Source: JAJEAD01 sp964420925 (lineage in GTDB: Bacteria > Pseudomonadota > Gammaproteobacteria > HK1). Taken from it: a stretch of 56,474 nt of DNA. The notes below the pieces were generated by a model that saw only the letters and a program-made list of their open reading frames with translations, did no database searches and had not been told where the DNA came from. Location of the stretch: positions 1 through 56,474 of the forward strand of contig CAYQVB010000061.1 of NCBI GenBank assembly GCA_964420925.1. Reading direction: 5' to 3'. Made by a program: the position numbers and the translations under genes. Shown here in pieces: positions 44,545-52,539 of this stretch (within the stretch, counting starts at the first letter, position 1; every line of letters starts with the position of its first letter).

Positions 44545-45885
44545 ATGCCCCGATTCGCCGTCCGTGAAGTCCCGAAGCTGACCCTGTCGAAGGGACTACG
44601 AAGGCCACCGCCGAAGCACGACCCGACGAAGGAGTACCGGTTCCGGTACAGATCCAAGAAGCACGGCTCGCTTCCCCACGTCGTCAAGTTCTCCGGCGGA
44701 CGCTCGAGCGGCATGCTTTTGTTCTCGTTGCTCGAGAACGGTCTCTTGAGCCGCAAGCGCGGCGACGTAATCGTTTTCAACAACACCTCGGCCGAGCACC
44801 CCGACACCTATCGGTTCGTGCGCGACTGCATGCACACGGCGCACCGATACGGAATCCCGTTCTACCAGATCGAGTTCCAGACCTACGAGGACTCCCGACG
44901 AGGCGAGTGGACCCGGCTCCCTACCTACCGATTGGTCAACGATGCGCCGAAGTCCGATGCCAACGTGGACGGATTCCACTGGCAGGGAGAGGTGTTCGAG
45001 GAACTGCTCTCGTGGGCGGGCTACGTGCCGAACCAATTCAACCGGATCTGCACCAGACACCTGAAGCTCGAGGTCACCCGCTCTTTCCTCAAGGACTGGC
45101 TGGCGGCAAAGCCCAAGATTCCTCGGCTCGGCCACTACGGCGACGAGCCTCGAATGGACCACGATGCGGCCTATCGCCGACACCTCGAGAACCAGGGCGG
45201 AGTGCCGAGGGACATCTTCCTGTGGAAGCGTGACTTCGCGTGGAAACGCCCGCACTTCAGGCCCGAGCAACGCTACGAGGACTTCTATCCGGGCTGGCAG
45301 CCCTTCGCGAACCCTGCGCTCAAGGACAAGACGCTGGGCGACAAGGCATGGTTCGGGAAAGGCGGGGTCGAATATGTCGCATTCATCGGTCTGCGCCATG
45401 ACGAACCCCATCGCATCCAGCGCGTCGCAGAACGAAACGACACAACCTCGGGCTACGAGGGAGAGCACGTCTATACGCCGCTCGCCGACATGGCCGTGAC
45501 GCGCGAAGACGTCAACGACTTCTGGGACAGGCAGGAGTGGAACCTCTCCCTGCCGGAGGACACCAGCCTTTCGAATTGCGTCTACTGCTTCCTCAAGGGG
45601 GCGCTCAACCTCAGGGACATCCATGCCCGCATGAAGGAGGAAGCGGAGAACGGCAGCGCCAAGGGATTCGGCCCGCTTGCGGCAACGCCATGCGACCTCG
45701 CATGGTGGAACCGGATGGAGTCAATGTACAGTCGCGACCTGGAGGCTGAAGAGCGCACGATTCGAGGCGACATCACTCGAATCGGGTTCTTTGGAAACAA
45801 CGGATTCTCGTACGAGGACCTGGGAAAGGGCGCCGATCTCGGCCAGTTCTCGGAGACGATGCTCCCGTGCGACTGCACCGAATGA
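44545..45885 (+). CDS. PP-loop sulfurtransferase, DndC/SspD-like (PAPS-reductase fold)
   Basis: A 446-residue protein of the adenine-nucleotide alpha-hydrolase/PAPS-reductase fold. The pyrophosphatase loop is SGGRSSG at 50-56. Cysteines at 169 (RICTRHLK), 345 and 348 (NCVYC), 383, 442 and 444 (PCDC) could hold an iron-sulfur cluster, as DndC does. In phosphorothioate systems this protein activates DNA with ATP and inserts sulfur received from a cysteine desulfurase. Here it is directly followed by such a desulfurase with a four-base overlap, which strongly supports the role. It is divergent enough that I cannot call it DndC proper; a tRNA-thiolation role is disfavoured by the neighbours. Confidence 0.75.
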   Translation: MPRFAVREVPKLTLSKGLRRPPPKHDPTKEYRFRYRSKKHGSLPHVVKFSGGRSSGMLLFSLLENGLLSRKRGDVIVFNNTSAEHPDTYRFVRDCMHTAHRYGIPFYQIEFQTYEDSRRGEWTRLPTYRLVNDAPKSDANVDGFHWQGEVFEELLSWAGYVPNQFNRICTRHLKLEVTRSFLKDWLAAKPKIPRLGHYGDEPRMDHDAAYRRHLENQGGVPRDIFLWKRDFAWKRPHFRPEQRYEDFYPGWQPFANPALKDKTLGDKAWFGKGGVEYVAFIGLRHDEPHRIQRVAERNDTTSGYEGEHVYTPLADMAVTREDVNDFWDRQEWNLSLPEDTSLSNCVYCFLKGALNLRDIHARMKEEAENGSAKGFGPLAATPCDLAWWNRMESMYSRDLEAEERTIRGDITRIGFFGNNGFSYEDLGKGADLGQFSETMLPCDCTE

Positions 45886-47033
45886 CGCCCAGGCCCGTCT
45901 ACCTCGACAACCAAGCGACGACGCCGATAGATCCGGCAGTTCGCGATGCGATGTGGCCTTACCTCACCGAGCAGTTCGGCAACCCGCATTCGAACGACCA
46001 TCGCTTCGGCTGGGACGCCTCCGACGCCATCAGGGACGCTCGTGCGCAAGTCGCCGAGCTCATCAACGCCGACGACGACGAAATCGTCTTCACCTCCGGC
46101 GCTACCGAATCGTGCAACCTGGCGCTGCGAGGCATGGCAATGCGCAGCGGCAACGGCCGGCGAGTGCGCATCGTCACGCTCGCCACTGAGCATCCCGCCG
46201 TTCTGGAGACAGTCCACGACCTCGCTCGCACGGGCCATGACGCGATCGTGTTGCCGGTCGAGCCCGATGGGCTTCTCGACCTTGCCAAACTCGACAGGGT
46301 GCTCGATGAACGTACGCTCATCGTCTCAGTCATGGCGGTCAACAACGAAATTGGCGTGCTGCAACCGCTCGCCGAGATCGCCTCCAGGTGCCACGCCGCC
46401 GGCGCGCTCTTCCACACCGATGCGACCCAGGCCGCCGGACGCCTGCCCATCGACGTCGATGCCTGGAACATCGACCTCCTCAGCTTCTCTAGCCATAAGG
46501 TCTACGGACCGAAAGGCGTCGGTGCGCTGTACGTGCGCTCCGGCGTCGAACTCAAGCCCATCATCACGGGCGGCTCCCAGGAGAGGGGTCTTCGGGGCGG
46601 CACGCTGCCGACGGCGCCTATCGTGGGGTTCGGGGCCGCCTGCGAACTCGCCTCCGAGAGACAGGAGGAGGACCGCTTACGCATGGAAGCGCTGAGCGCT
46701 CGCCTCTACCGCCGCCTTCTCGAGGCGCACCCGTGCCTTCGTCTGTTCGGGCACGAGAGCCAGCGCGTTGCCGGCAATCTCAACATCGGCTTTCCTGGTG
46801 TCCGCGCCGAGGAACTTATCCGCAACACCGCAGAGCACATTGCCGTCTCGAGCGGCTCGGCGTGCTCCTCGGCAACGTCGGAGCCCTCCAAAGTGCTCCT
46901 CGCGCTCGGTCTGGACGCCGACACCGCTGCCACGGCGTTTCGCATCAGTCTCGGGCGCTTCACGACCGAAGAGGATATCGAGACGGCCATCACGACCCTG
47001 TCCAACATCCGGATCCCCACTCACCGAGCCTGA
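45882..47033 (+). CDS. Cysteine desulfurase, DndA/SspA/IscS-like
   Basis: A 383-residue PLP enzyme that takes sulfur from cysteine as a protein persulfide. YLDNQATTP at 7-15, TSGATESCNL at 71-80, the PLP lysine K206 in SSHKVYGPKG and the persulfide cysteine C328 in SSGSACSS are all present. The mobile-loop cysteine follows the SGSAC pattern of IscS/DndA. The start ATG overlaps the stop of the PP-loop gene. It should deliver sulfur to that protein. No scaffold or Suf/Isc gene is adjacent, so a dedicated role in this operon is likely. Confidence 0.9.
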   Translation: MTPRPVYLDNQATTPIDPAVRDAMWPYLTEQFGNPHSNDHRFGWDASDAIRDARAQVAELINADDDEIVFTSGATESCNLALRGMAMRSGNGRRVRIVTLATEHPAVLETVHDLARTGHDAIVLPVEPDGLLDLAKLDRVLDERTLIVSVMAVNNEIGVLQPLAEIASRCHAAGALFHTDATQAAGRLPIDVDAWNIDLLSFSSHKVYGPKGVGALYVRSGVELKPIITGGSQERGLRGGTLPTAPIVGFGAACELASERQEEDRLRMEALSARLYRRLLEAHPCLRLFGHESQRVAGNLNIGFPGVRAEELIRNTAEHIAVSSGSACSSATSEPSKVLLALGLDADTAATAFRISLGRFTTEEDIETAITTLSNIRIPTHRA

Positions 47034-47038
47034 CCACC

Positions 47039-49039
47039 ATGCCCCACCGCACGCCCGACTTGCATTTCGGACCGGGACCCAGTTCCGGGTTCACTCCGGC
47101 CGGAATCGCCGCCTTCGACAATCTGCGCCCTGCCGCAGTCGTGCGCGAACTCATCCAGAACGCACTCGATGCCGCACGCGTTGCGCGTGCCTTGCCCGCT
47201 CGTGTGCGCTTCCAGCTCACGCGAACGAGGCGAAAGACGATTCCAGGCATGGCCAACTATGAGAAGGCGTTCGCAAAGGCGATTAAGACACAGCGCGAGA
47301 TGGCACGCGGTTCGCTCGCCAGACAAGCCGAACTGGTAGTCACGCGCATCCAGGGCGCGCTCGACAGCGACGAGGTGGACGTGCTCACTGTGCTCGACAA
47401 CGGCGTGGGGCTCAACGAAGAACGCATGAACGCGCTGCTGAGCGACGGAGTGAGCGTCAAGGACGGTAACGCCACGGGCACCTACGGCAACGGCCACGCT
47501 ACCGCCATTCCGGCATCGGACCTGCGCTACGTGCTCTACGGAGGCGTCACGGCGGACGGGAAGCGGATCGGTGCCGGACATGCGGTGCTCGCTTCCCACT
47601 ACGCCAGGGGCCAACGCCACCTGCGCTCCGGGGACGGTTTCTTCATCCGCGACTTCCAGGCGGGCAGCGGCAAGCTCTTTGTCTACTCGAGGGGGCCGGG
47701 ACTCTCTGGACTCATCTCGGAGGCGCTCAAACAGATCAAGGACGAGACCGCTCACGGCACCGCCGTCATCATCCCCTCCTTCAACCACTTCCTCGAGAAC
47801 GACTCCCTCTGGGAAATGGTATCCCATGCCGCCTCGGCCAACTTCTTTGTGGCGATCGAAGAACGCCAACTCGAGGTGACGGTCGAAGACCGCCGCCCGG
47901 GCGGCGGCACGTCCTTCACACTCAACAAGTCAACGCTTCCCGAGGTGTTGAGAACCCATGAGAACAAGCAGCGGGCTCCCGCCTTCCTCAACGGCCGGCG
48001 CGCGTTTGAGGCCCACCGCGCCTACCGAACGGGCGAACGCCATCGTATCGTAACGAGCGCAGGCGAGATCGAGATCCGCCTGCTCGAGAGCGCCTCCGGC
48101 GCCACACGCATCGATCTGTGTCGCAACGGGATGTGGATCACCGAAGACCGAAAGATTCCCGGCTTCTATCAGAGGTTCACCGACCAGGTTCCGTTCCAGG
48201 CGGTTCTCTCGCTCAACGCACGAAAAGGACGCAAGCTCCACGACTACATTCGGGTGGCAGAGGGACCTCTGCACGACTCCATAGCAATAAAGCGACTGCC
48301 GCCACAGGACCAGAAGGCGTGTCGAAAGGCGCTTCGCCAAGTCGTCGAATGGATCCTGGGCAACACCCCCACGATCAAGTCCGACGCCTACACCCCGGAC
48401 GACTTCCTCACCCTCGCCTTCGGCGACGAAGCAGGCCCGGGTGGTGGCAGATCGCTCAGCGGCTTCTGGGGCATCCCGGTTCCGATCACGCGAAACCCCG
48501 CGCGCGAGCTGCAGGTTTTTCCCATCAAGCCCAACACAGAGCCCGATGAACCGCCCGATCCGGATCCACCGCCCAAGCCATTTGATCCGCCTGATCCCCA
48601 CAGCCACCGCCGGCGCCCTTCCCTTCCGACGTACTTCCAGGTCGCGTCGCGTCCGGTGGGCAAGAGCCGCCGACGCATTCTCATCGAGTGCGCCAGAGAC
48701 TTTGCCAACGCTGAGCTTCGCCTCGTCGTCGACGAGGCGCTCGACGCCACCTGCGAGCGCCACGCACAGGATGCATACACGCCAGCGGCACTTAGCAGGG
48801 TGCAAATCGACGGCAAGGCCGCGCACACGAGCGCTCTGCGACGTATGAACGGCGCAGTGATCGGCGTGCGACTCGGCGACCTCAGCGCCGGCACGTCCGT
48901 GCAGATTGAGGCGAGCTACAAACTCACAGGAGACTTCTCGGACCTGCCCAACCCCTCGCTTCGGGTCGAAGTGTGCAGGAGCGAAGAGGACGCTACAGAC
49001 GACACGCACCACGCCACCCCTCCCGAGGACGCACCATGA
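47039..49039 (+). CDS. GHKL-fold (Hsp90/MutL/MORC-like) ATPase of the sulfur/defence operon
   Basis: A 666-residue protein with an N-terminal Bergerat ATP-binding fold: N box ELIQNALDA (E37, N41, D44), G1 box DNGVGL (D120, G122, G124) and lid loop GTYGNGHAT at 147-155. Residues about 330-520 hold a transducer-like region and 545-575 a proline-rich linker (EPPDPDPPPKPFDPPDPHS). The C-terminal 120 residues look like a beta-rich module. GHKL ATPases of this shape act as ATP-gated clamps on DNA or protein. It occupies the place where Dnd and Ssp systems have P-loop ATPases (DndD, SspC). The start ATG at 47039 lies five bases after the desulfurase stop. Confidence 0.8.
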   Translation: MPHRTPDLHFGPGPSSGFTPAGIAAFDNLRPAAVVRELIQNALDAARVARALPARVRFQLTRTRRKTIPGMANYEKAFAKAIKTQREMARGSLARQAELVVTRIQGALDSDEVDVLTVLDNGVGLNEERMNALLSDGVSVKDGNATGTYGNGHATAIPASDLRYVLYGGVTADGKRIGAGHAVLASHYARGQRHLRSGDGFFIRDFQAGSGKLFVYSRGPGLSGLISEALKQIKDETAHGTAVIIPSFNHFLENDSLWEMVSHAASANFFVAIEERQLEVTVEDRRPGGGTSFTLNKSTLPEVLRTHENKQRAPAFLNGRRAFEAHRAYRTGERHRIVTSAGEIEIRLLESASGATRIDLCRNGMWITEDRKIPGFYQRFTDQVPFQAVLSLNARKGRKLHDYIRVAEGPLHDSIAIKRLPPQDQKACRKALRQVVEWILGNTPTIKSDAYTPDDFLTLAFGDEAGPGGGRSLSGFWGIPVPITRNPARELQVFPIKPNTEPDEPPDPDPPPKPFDPPDPHSHRRRPSLPTYFQVASRPVGKSRRRILIECARDFANAELRLVVDEALDATCERHAQDAYTPAALSRVQIDGKAAHTSALRRMNGAVIGVRLGDLSAGTSVQIEASYKLTGDFSDLPNPSLRVEVCRSEEDATDDTHHATPPEDAP

Positions 49040-49911
49040 TGCAGGGCTACACTGTCGAGGCTGTCGCCCCGGGGCCCTCCAACGCCATCCGCGCGCACGA
49101 GCATCCTATGCTCGAGTCGGGCAATCTCTCGTTCCCCCAGGGCCGATACTGGCTCGATTTCGTGCCGGGGGGTGACCGCTCATCCTACCTCATCACACAC
49201 CGAATCGAAGGCGCGGCGCTCATCAGCCGCCTCCTCGAATCGCGACAAGCCCGATACGCCTGCATCGTGTCCTCGCCTACGTCGGGATATCGACAAACCC
49301 ACGTGTCGGAGTCCCCAGAGCAGGAAGTACGCTGGGACGTCGGCGACCTCGGCGAGCCCCCGCTCTTCACGCCGGCGATCGTGTGCTGGGCGTCCCAGGA
49401 GTTGAAACTAAGCGCTTCCCGAGACGGCGTGCACCGCATCTGGGACAGGCAGGTCGTTGCCCTGCACAAGGGCTCACGCCTCGCGCTCGGAAGCGTCATC
49501 CAGCTTCAGTCCTCGATTCTCCACCTCCTCTCGATTCATCCCGACGATCGCCTCGACGACGGACAGTTCGATGTCGAGATCGAGTCGGAGCCCTTTCGCT
49601 TCCGCGCCAACGTGGGCGCGACGCTCTATAAGTGCCTGCGCTACCAGGGCGGCGAGATGCGCCGCAGCATCATGACGCACATCGTGACCGCCTGCCTCGC
49701 CCGGCTCCAGCGCGACTACGTCGAAGACGACGGCGAGAGCGGATGGCAATCGCACCGAAACCTAAATGCCTTCGCCGACTACCTCGCCGCCAACGGCCAC
49801 GGACACTGGACCGACGACGGATTTCGCCCTGAGAAGGTGGCCACCGCCATCTACCCGCTCGTGCCACCAAACGGCGCGCCTCTTGAAGCCGATGAGAGCG
49901 AGAGCGCATGA
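49036..49911 (+). CDS. Uncharacterised protein of the sulfur/defence operon (first)
   Basis: A 291-residue soluble protein I do not recognise. It starts MMQGYTVEAVAPGPSNAIRA and has WASQELKLSASRDGVHRIWD near 116-135 and RRSIMTHIVTACLARLQRDY near 206-225. No catalytic motif, metal site or transmembrane segment is evident. It overlaps both neighbours by four bases (ATGA), so it is made in step with the GHKL ATPase and the next unknown protein and probably forms a complex with them. Confidence 0.7.
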   Translation: MMQGYTVEAVAPGPSNAIRAHEHPMLESGNLSFPQGRYWLDFVPGGDRSSYLITHRIEGAALISRLLESRQARYACIVSSPTSGYRQTHVSESPEQEVRWDVGDLGEPPLFTPAIVCWASQELKLSASRDGVHRIWDRQVVALHKGSRLALGSVIQLQSSILHLLSIHPDDRLDDGQFDVEIESEPFRFRANVGATLYKCLRYQGGEMRRSIMTHIVTACLARLQRDYVEDDGESGWQSHRNLNAFADYLAANGHGHWTDDGFRPEKVATAIYPLVPPNGAPLEADESESA

Positions 49912-50789
49912 ACGCCCCCGAACCGGCCTTCACCGAACTCAAGGACGGCGCCTACACCCAGATGCGCAGGAACCTGCTGCGATTCAAGGGAAGCGCTCAG
50001 CAAAGAGAATTCCTCGTGAAGGTGCGCGACAGCGCCGCCTTCCTGGAGTGTTTCTCGGGCATCCCGAAGATTGGGACCGCCGAAGCGGCGCTTGCCCCCT
50101 ACCCCATGACGGAAAGCGAGTACAAAGACCCGCCGAGCGACACCGAGCACGCGCTCTACACGGCCTGGTCTGCGCTCACGCCCTCGATCGCCTGCCGCTC
50201 CACGTTCTGGGCGAACTTGACGCTCGCGCATATCCGAGAGGACCGGATCCAATCAGTCTACCTTGCATCCAACGGCGGAAACCTCGCTGGCGGGGCGGAG
50301 CGTATCGACTTCGTGCTGCGCGACACCACCGCCAAAGGGCCCCAGCGCATCGATTCCTGTGTGCGCGCAGTGCTCAGACGCTTGGGCGGCCTTCCCGAAG
50401 TGCGCGGAAACCGTTCGGTCTACGTCGACTGTCCGTTCGCACGCGCCTGGTGGCGCGAACGCATGGTCGCGCAAGCAGGCGGCGGCGACGAGCTACGCGC
50501 CAAGCAGGTGCGCCGGGTCGTGCGCATCCACCAGACGTACTGGGAGAAACTGGTCGACCGAATCGTGTTTCGCAATTCCACGTTCGGATCGACCAACATT
50601 CGGAACTCTCTTCTTCGCGCGCTCGGTCAGTTCCTGCACGCAAACCCGAACTCGGAACTGTCTACCTACCAGAGCTTTCAGCGGCTCTGCCGACGCGCGA
50701 CCGCCTACCAGGGGAGCCTCGAACTCAGCGTACTGAGCGATGCAGAACTCGACGCGCTCATGGAGAGTGTGGTACAGGGCGCCGCGTAG
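49908..50789 (+). CDS. Uncharacterised protein of the sulfur/defence operon (second)
   Basis: A 293-residue soluble protein. Segments include TPSIACRSTFWANLTLAHIR near 83-102, an odd NGGNLAGGAERIDFVLRD near 121-138, SVYVDCPFARAWWRERM near 170-186 and a helical C-terminus. It may belong to a family I recall as DUF6339, seen beside phosphorothioation genes, but this is uncertain. No catalytic motif is visible. It overlaps the preceding gene by four bases and is followed by a 60-base gap. Confidence 0.6.
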   Translation: MNAPEPAFTELKDGAYTQMRRNLLRFKGSAQQREFLVKVRDSAAFLECFSGIPKIGTAEAALAPYPMTESEYKDPPSDTEHALYTAWSALTPSIACRSTFWANLTLAHIREDRIQSVYLASNGGNLAGGAERIDFVLRDTTAKGPQRIDSCVRAVLRRLGGLPEVRGNRSVYVDCPFARAWWRERMVAQAGGGDELRAKQVRRVVRIHQTYWEKLVDRIVFRNSTFGSTNIRNSLLRALGQFLHANPNSELSTYQSFQRLCRRATAYQGSLELSVLSDAELDALMESVVQGAA

Positions 50790-50849
50790 CCCCGGGGGCA
50801 CGAGTGAGGGTGCCGGCCGCGCCCATAGCGATGAACCGGTGACGAGGCG

Positions 50850-52328
50850 ATGAATCTCTCGACGACTCTCGCACGAAACCGGCACCGTACGGCAATCCCT
50901 CGCACCGACTACTCGCGCCCCATCAGGACTGCGCTCGCTGACGGGCTCATCGGCCCCGATGCGACGGTGTTCGATTTTGGCTGCGGCCTCGGAGATGATG
51001 TCCGGCACCTGCGCCTTCGCGGCATCGAGAGCTGGGGGTGGGACCCCACGCACCGCAGCGACGGCGAACACACGCGCGCTCAGGTGGTCAATCTCGGCTA
51101 CGTCGTGAACGTCATAGAGGACCTTGAAGAAAGGGCCAAGTGCCTCGCACGCGCTTGGTCGTACGCCGAGAGAGCCCTCATCGTCTCGGCACGCCTCGCC
51201 TCGCAGACGCGCGACTTCACCCCGGTCGGACAATATGGCGACGGCTTCGTGACCTCGATCGAGACCTTTCAGAAGCTCTATGAGCAGGGAGAACTCAAAG
51301 ACTGGCTCGAGTCGCAGCTCGGTGAGCCCGCGGTCGCCGCAGGGCCCGGCGTCTTCTATGTGTTTCGCGATGGCGCCGATCGGATGGGATTCCTCGCCAG
51401 TCGATACGCACGGCGCTCAAGAATCGGCCTGCCCTCGGTCGCATCCACCATCGAGGACCACAAAGAGCTCCTCCAGCCGCTCATCGCCTTCTTCCATGAC
51501 CACGCCCGTGCGCCCTCGGACGACGAACTCGACGATGCCGAACCGATTCGCGAGCGATTTGGAAGCCTGCGCCGGGCGTTGCGGCTCATCGAGCGCGCAC
51601 ACGACCCCGAGCAGTGGAAGCACATCATCATCGCCAGAGGGCAGGATCTGCTGCTCTTCCTCGCTCTCTCCCGCTTCGACGGACGGCCACGATTCGGACA
51701 GCTCCCGATTCCCCTTCGCCGGGACATCAAGAGCCTGTTTTCAACGTACAAGAAAGCCTGCGAGGAAGCCGACGTGGCACTGCACGCAGTCGGCGACATG
51801 CGGCGCGTGCGCCGCGCAGCGCAGCGCTCAGACGTCGGCAAATGCACGCCCTCGGCTATCTATGTGCATGAGACCGCGCTCGAGGGCCTGCCGCCGATTC
51901 TCAGGCTCTACGAAGGGTGCGCGCGGCGCTACATCGGCCGGGTCGAAGAGGCGAACCTCATCAAACTCCACACCGAAGAGCCGATGGTCTCCTACCTCTC
52001 CTACCCCGAGTTCGAGTCCGACCCCCACCCGGCGCTCGCCGAATCGCTCACCGTCCACCTGCAGACCTTCCGGCTCCGGGAACGAGACTACCGCACATCC
52101 AAAAACCCCCCTATTCTCCACAGGAAAGAGTCATTCCTTCTGCCCACCCATCCCCTTCATGCAAAATTCGCCCGCCTCACGCGCCAGGAAGAGTCCAAGG
52201 GGCTCTTCGAAGAGACTTTACGTATCGGCACCCGCAACGGCTGGGAGCAACGCCTGACCGAACAAGGATTCACCCTGAGAGGACACCGAGTAGTGCGCCA
52301 AGAAGGCGCTAGCCCCCCGGGAACATAG
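50850..52328 (+). CDS. DNA phosphorothioation-associated putative methyltransferase
   Basis: A 492-residue protein. After RHRTAIPRTDYSRPIRTALA (11-30), a hallmark of this family, comes the SAM-binding motif VFDFGCGLGDD at 40-50, and NLGYVVNVIEDLEER follows as a motif IV-like region. The C-terminal half carries IYVHETALEGLPPILRLYEG and IKLHTEEPMVSYLSYPEFES, also family-typical. From memory it fits the group linked by genome context to dnd systems. The methylated target is unknown; a DNA or sulfur-linked site is possible. Confidence 0.75.
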   Translation: MNLSTTLARNRHRTAIPRTDYSRPIRTALADGLIGPDATVFDFGCGLGDDVRHLRLRGIESWGWDPTHRSDGEHTRAQVVNLGYVVNVIEDLEERAKCLARAWSYAERALIVSARLASQTRDFTPVGQYGDGFVTSIETFQKLYEQGELKDWLESQLGEPAVAAGPGVFYVFRDGADRMGFLASRYARRSRIGLPSVASTIEDHKELLQPLIAFFHDHARAPSDDELDDAEPIRERFGSLRRALRLIERAHDPEQWKHIIIARGQDLLLFLALSRFDGRPRFGQLPIPLRRDIKSLFSTYKKACEEADVALHAVGDMRRVRRAAQRSDVGKCTPSAIYVHETALEGLPPILRLYEGCARRYIGRVEEANLIKLHTEEPMVSYLSYPEFESDPHPALAESLTVHLQTFRLRERDYRTSKNPPILHRKESFLLPTHPLHAKFARLTRQEESKGLFEETLRIGTRNGWEQRLTEQGFTLRGHRVVRQEGASPPGT

Positions 52329-52539
52329 CAATTGAGCGCTCCACACATTCCGGCGCCCCACAATGCGCTAAGGGGTCCGAAACGCGCAAGTCATTTGGTT
52401 GAACCTTCAGCAGAGCGGAGATCACTCGGCCGAACTACCTCATGTGCATACTGGTTGACCTTGCGCCACCCTGTCTCATCATTGCGAAGTATGCCAGTAG
52501 GCGTAATTCCGCTGACTCGTGGAGCTGTCGGATAGACGC

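Noticed and set aside
44545..45885. Assigning the PP-loop gene to sulfate assimilation (cysH)
   Set aside because: Length, cysteine pattern and coupling to a cysteine desulfurase and phosphorothioation-type genes fit a DndC/SspD-like role better; no sulfate-assimilation gene is near.
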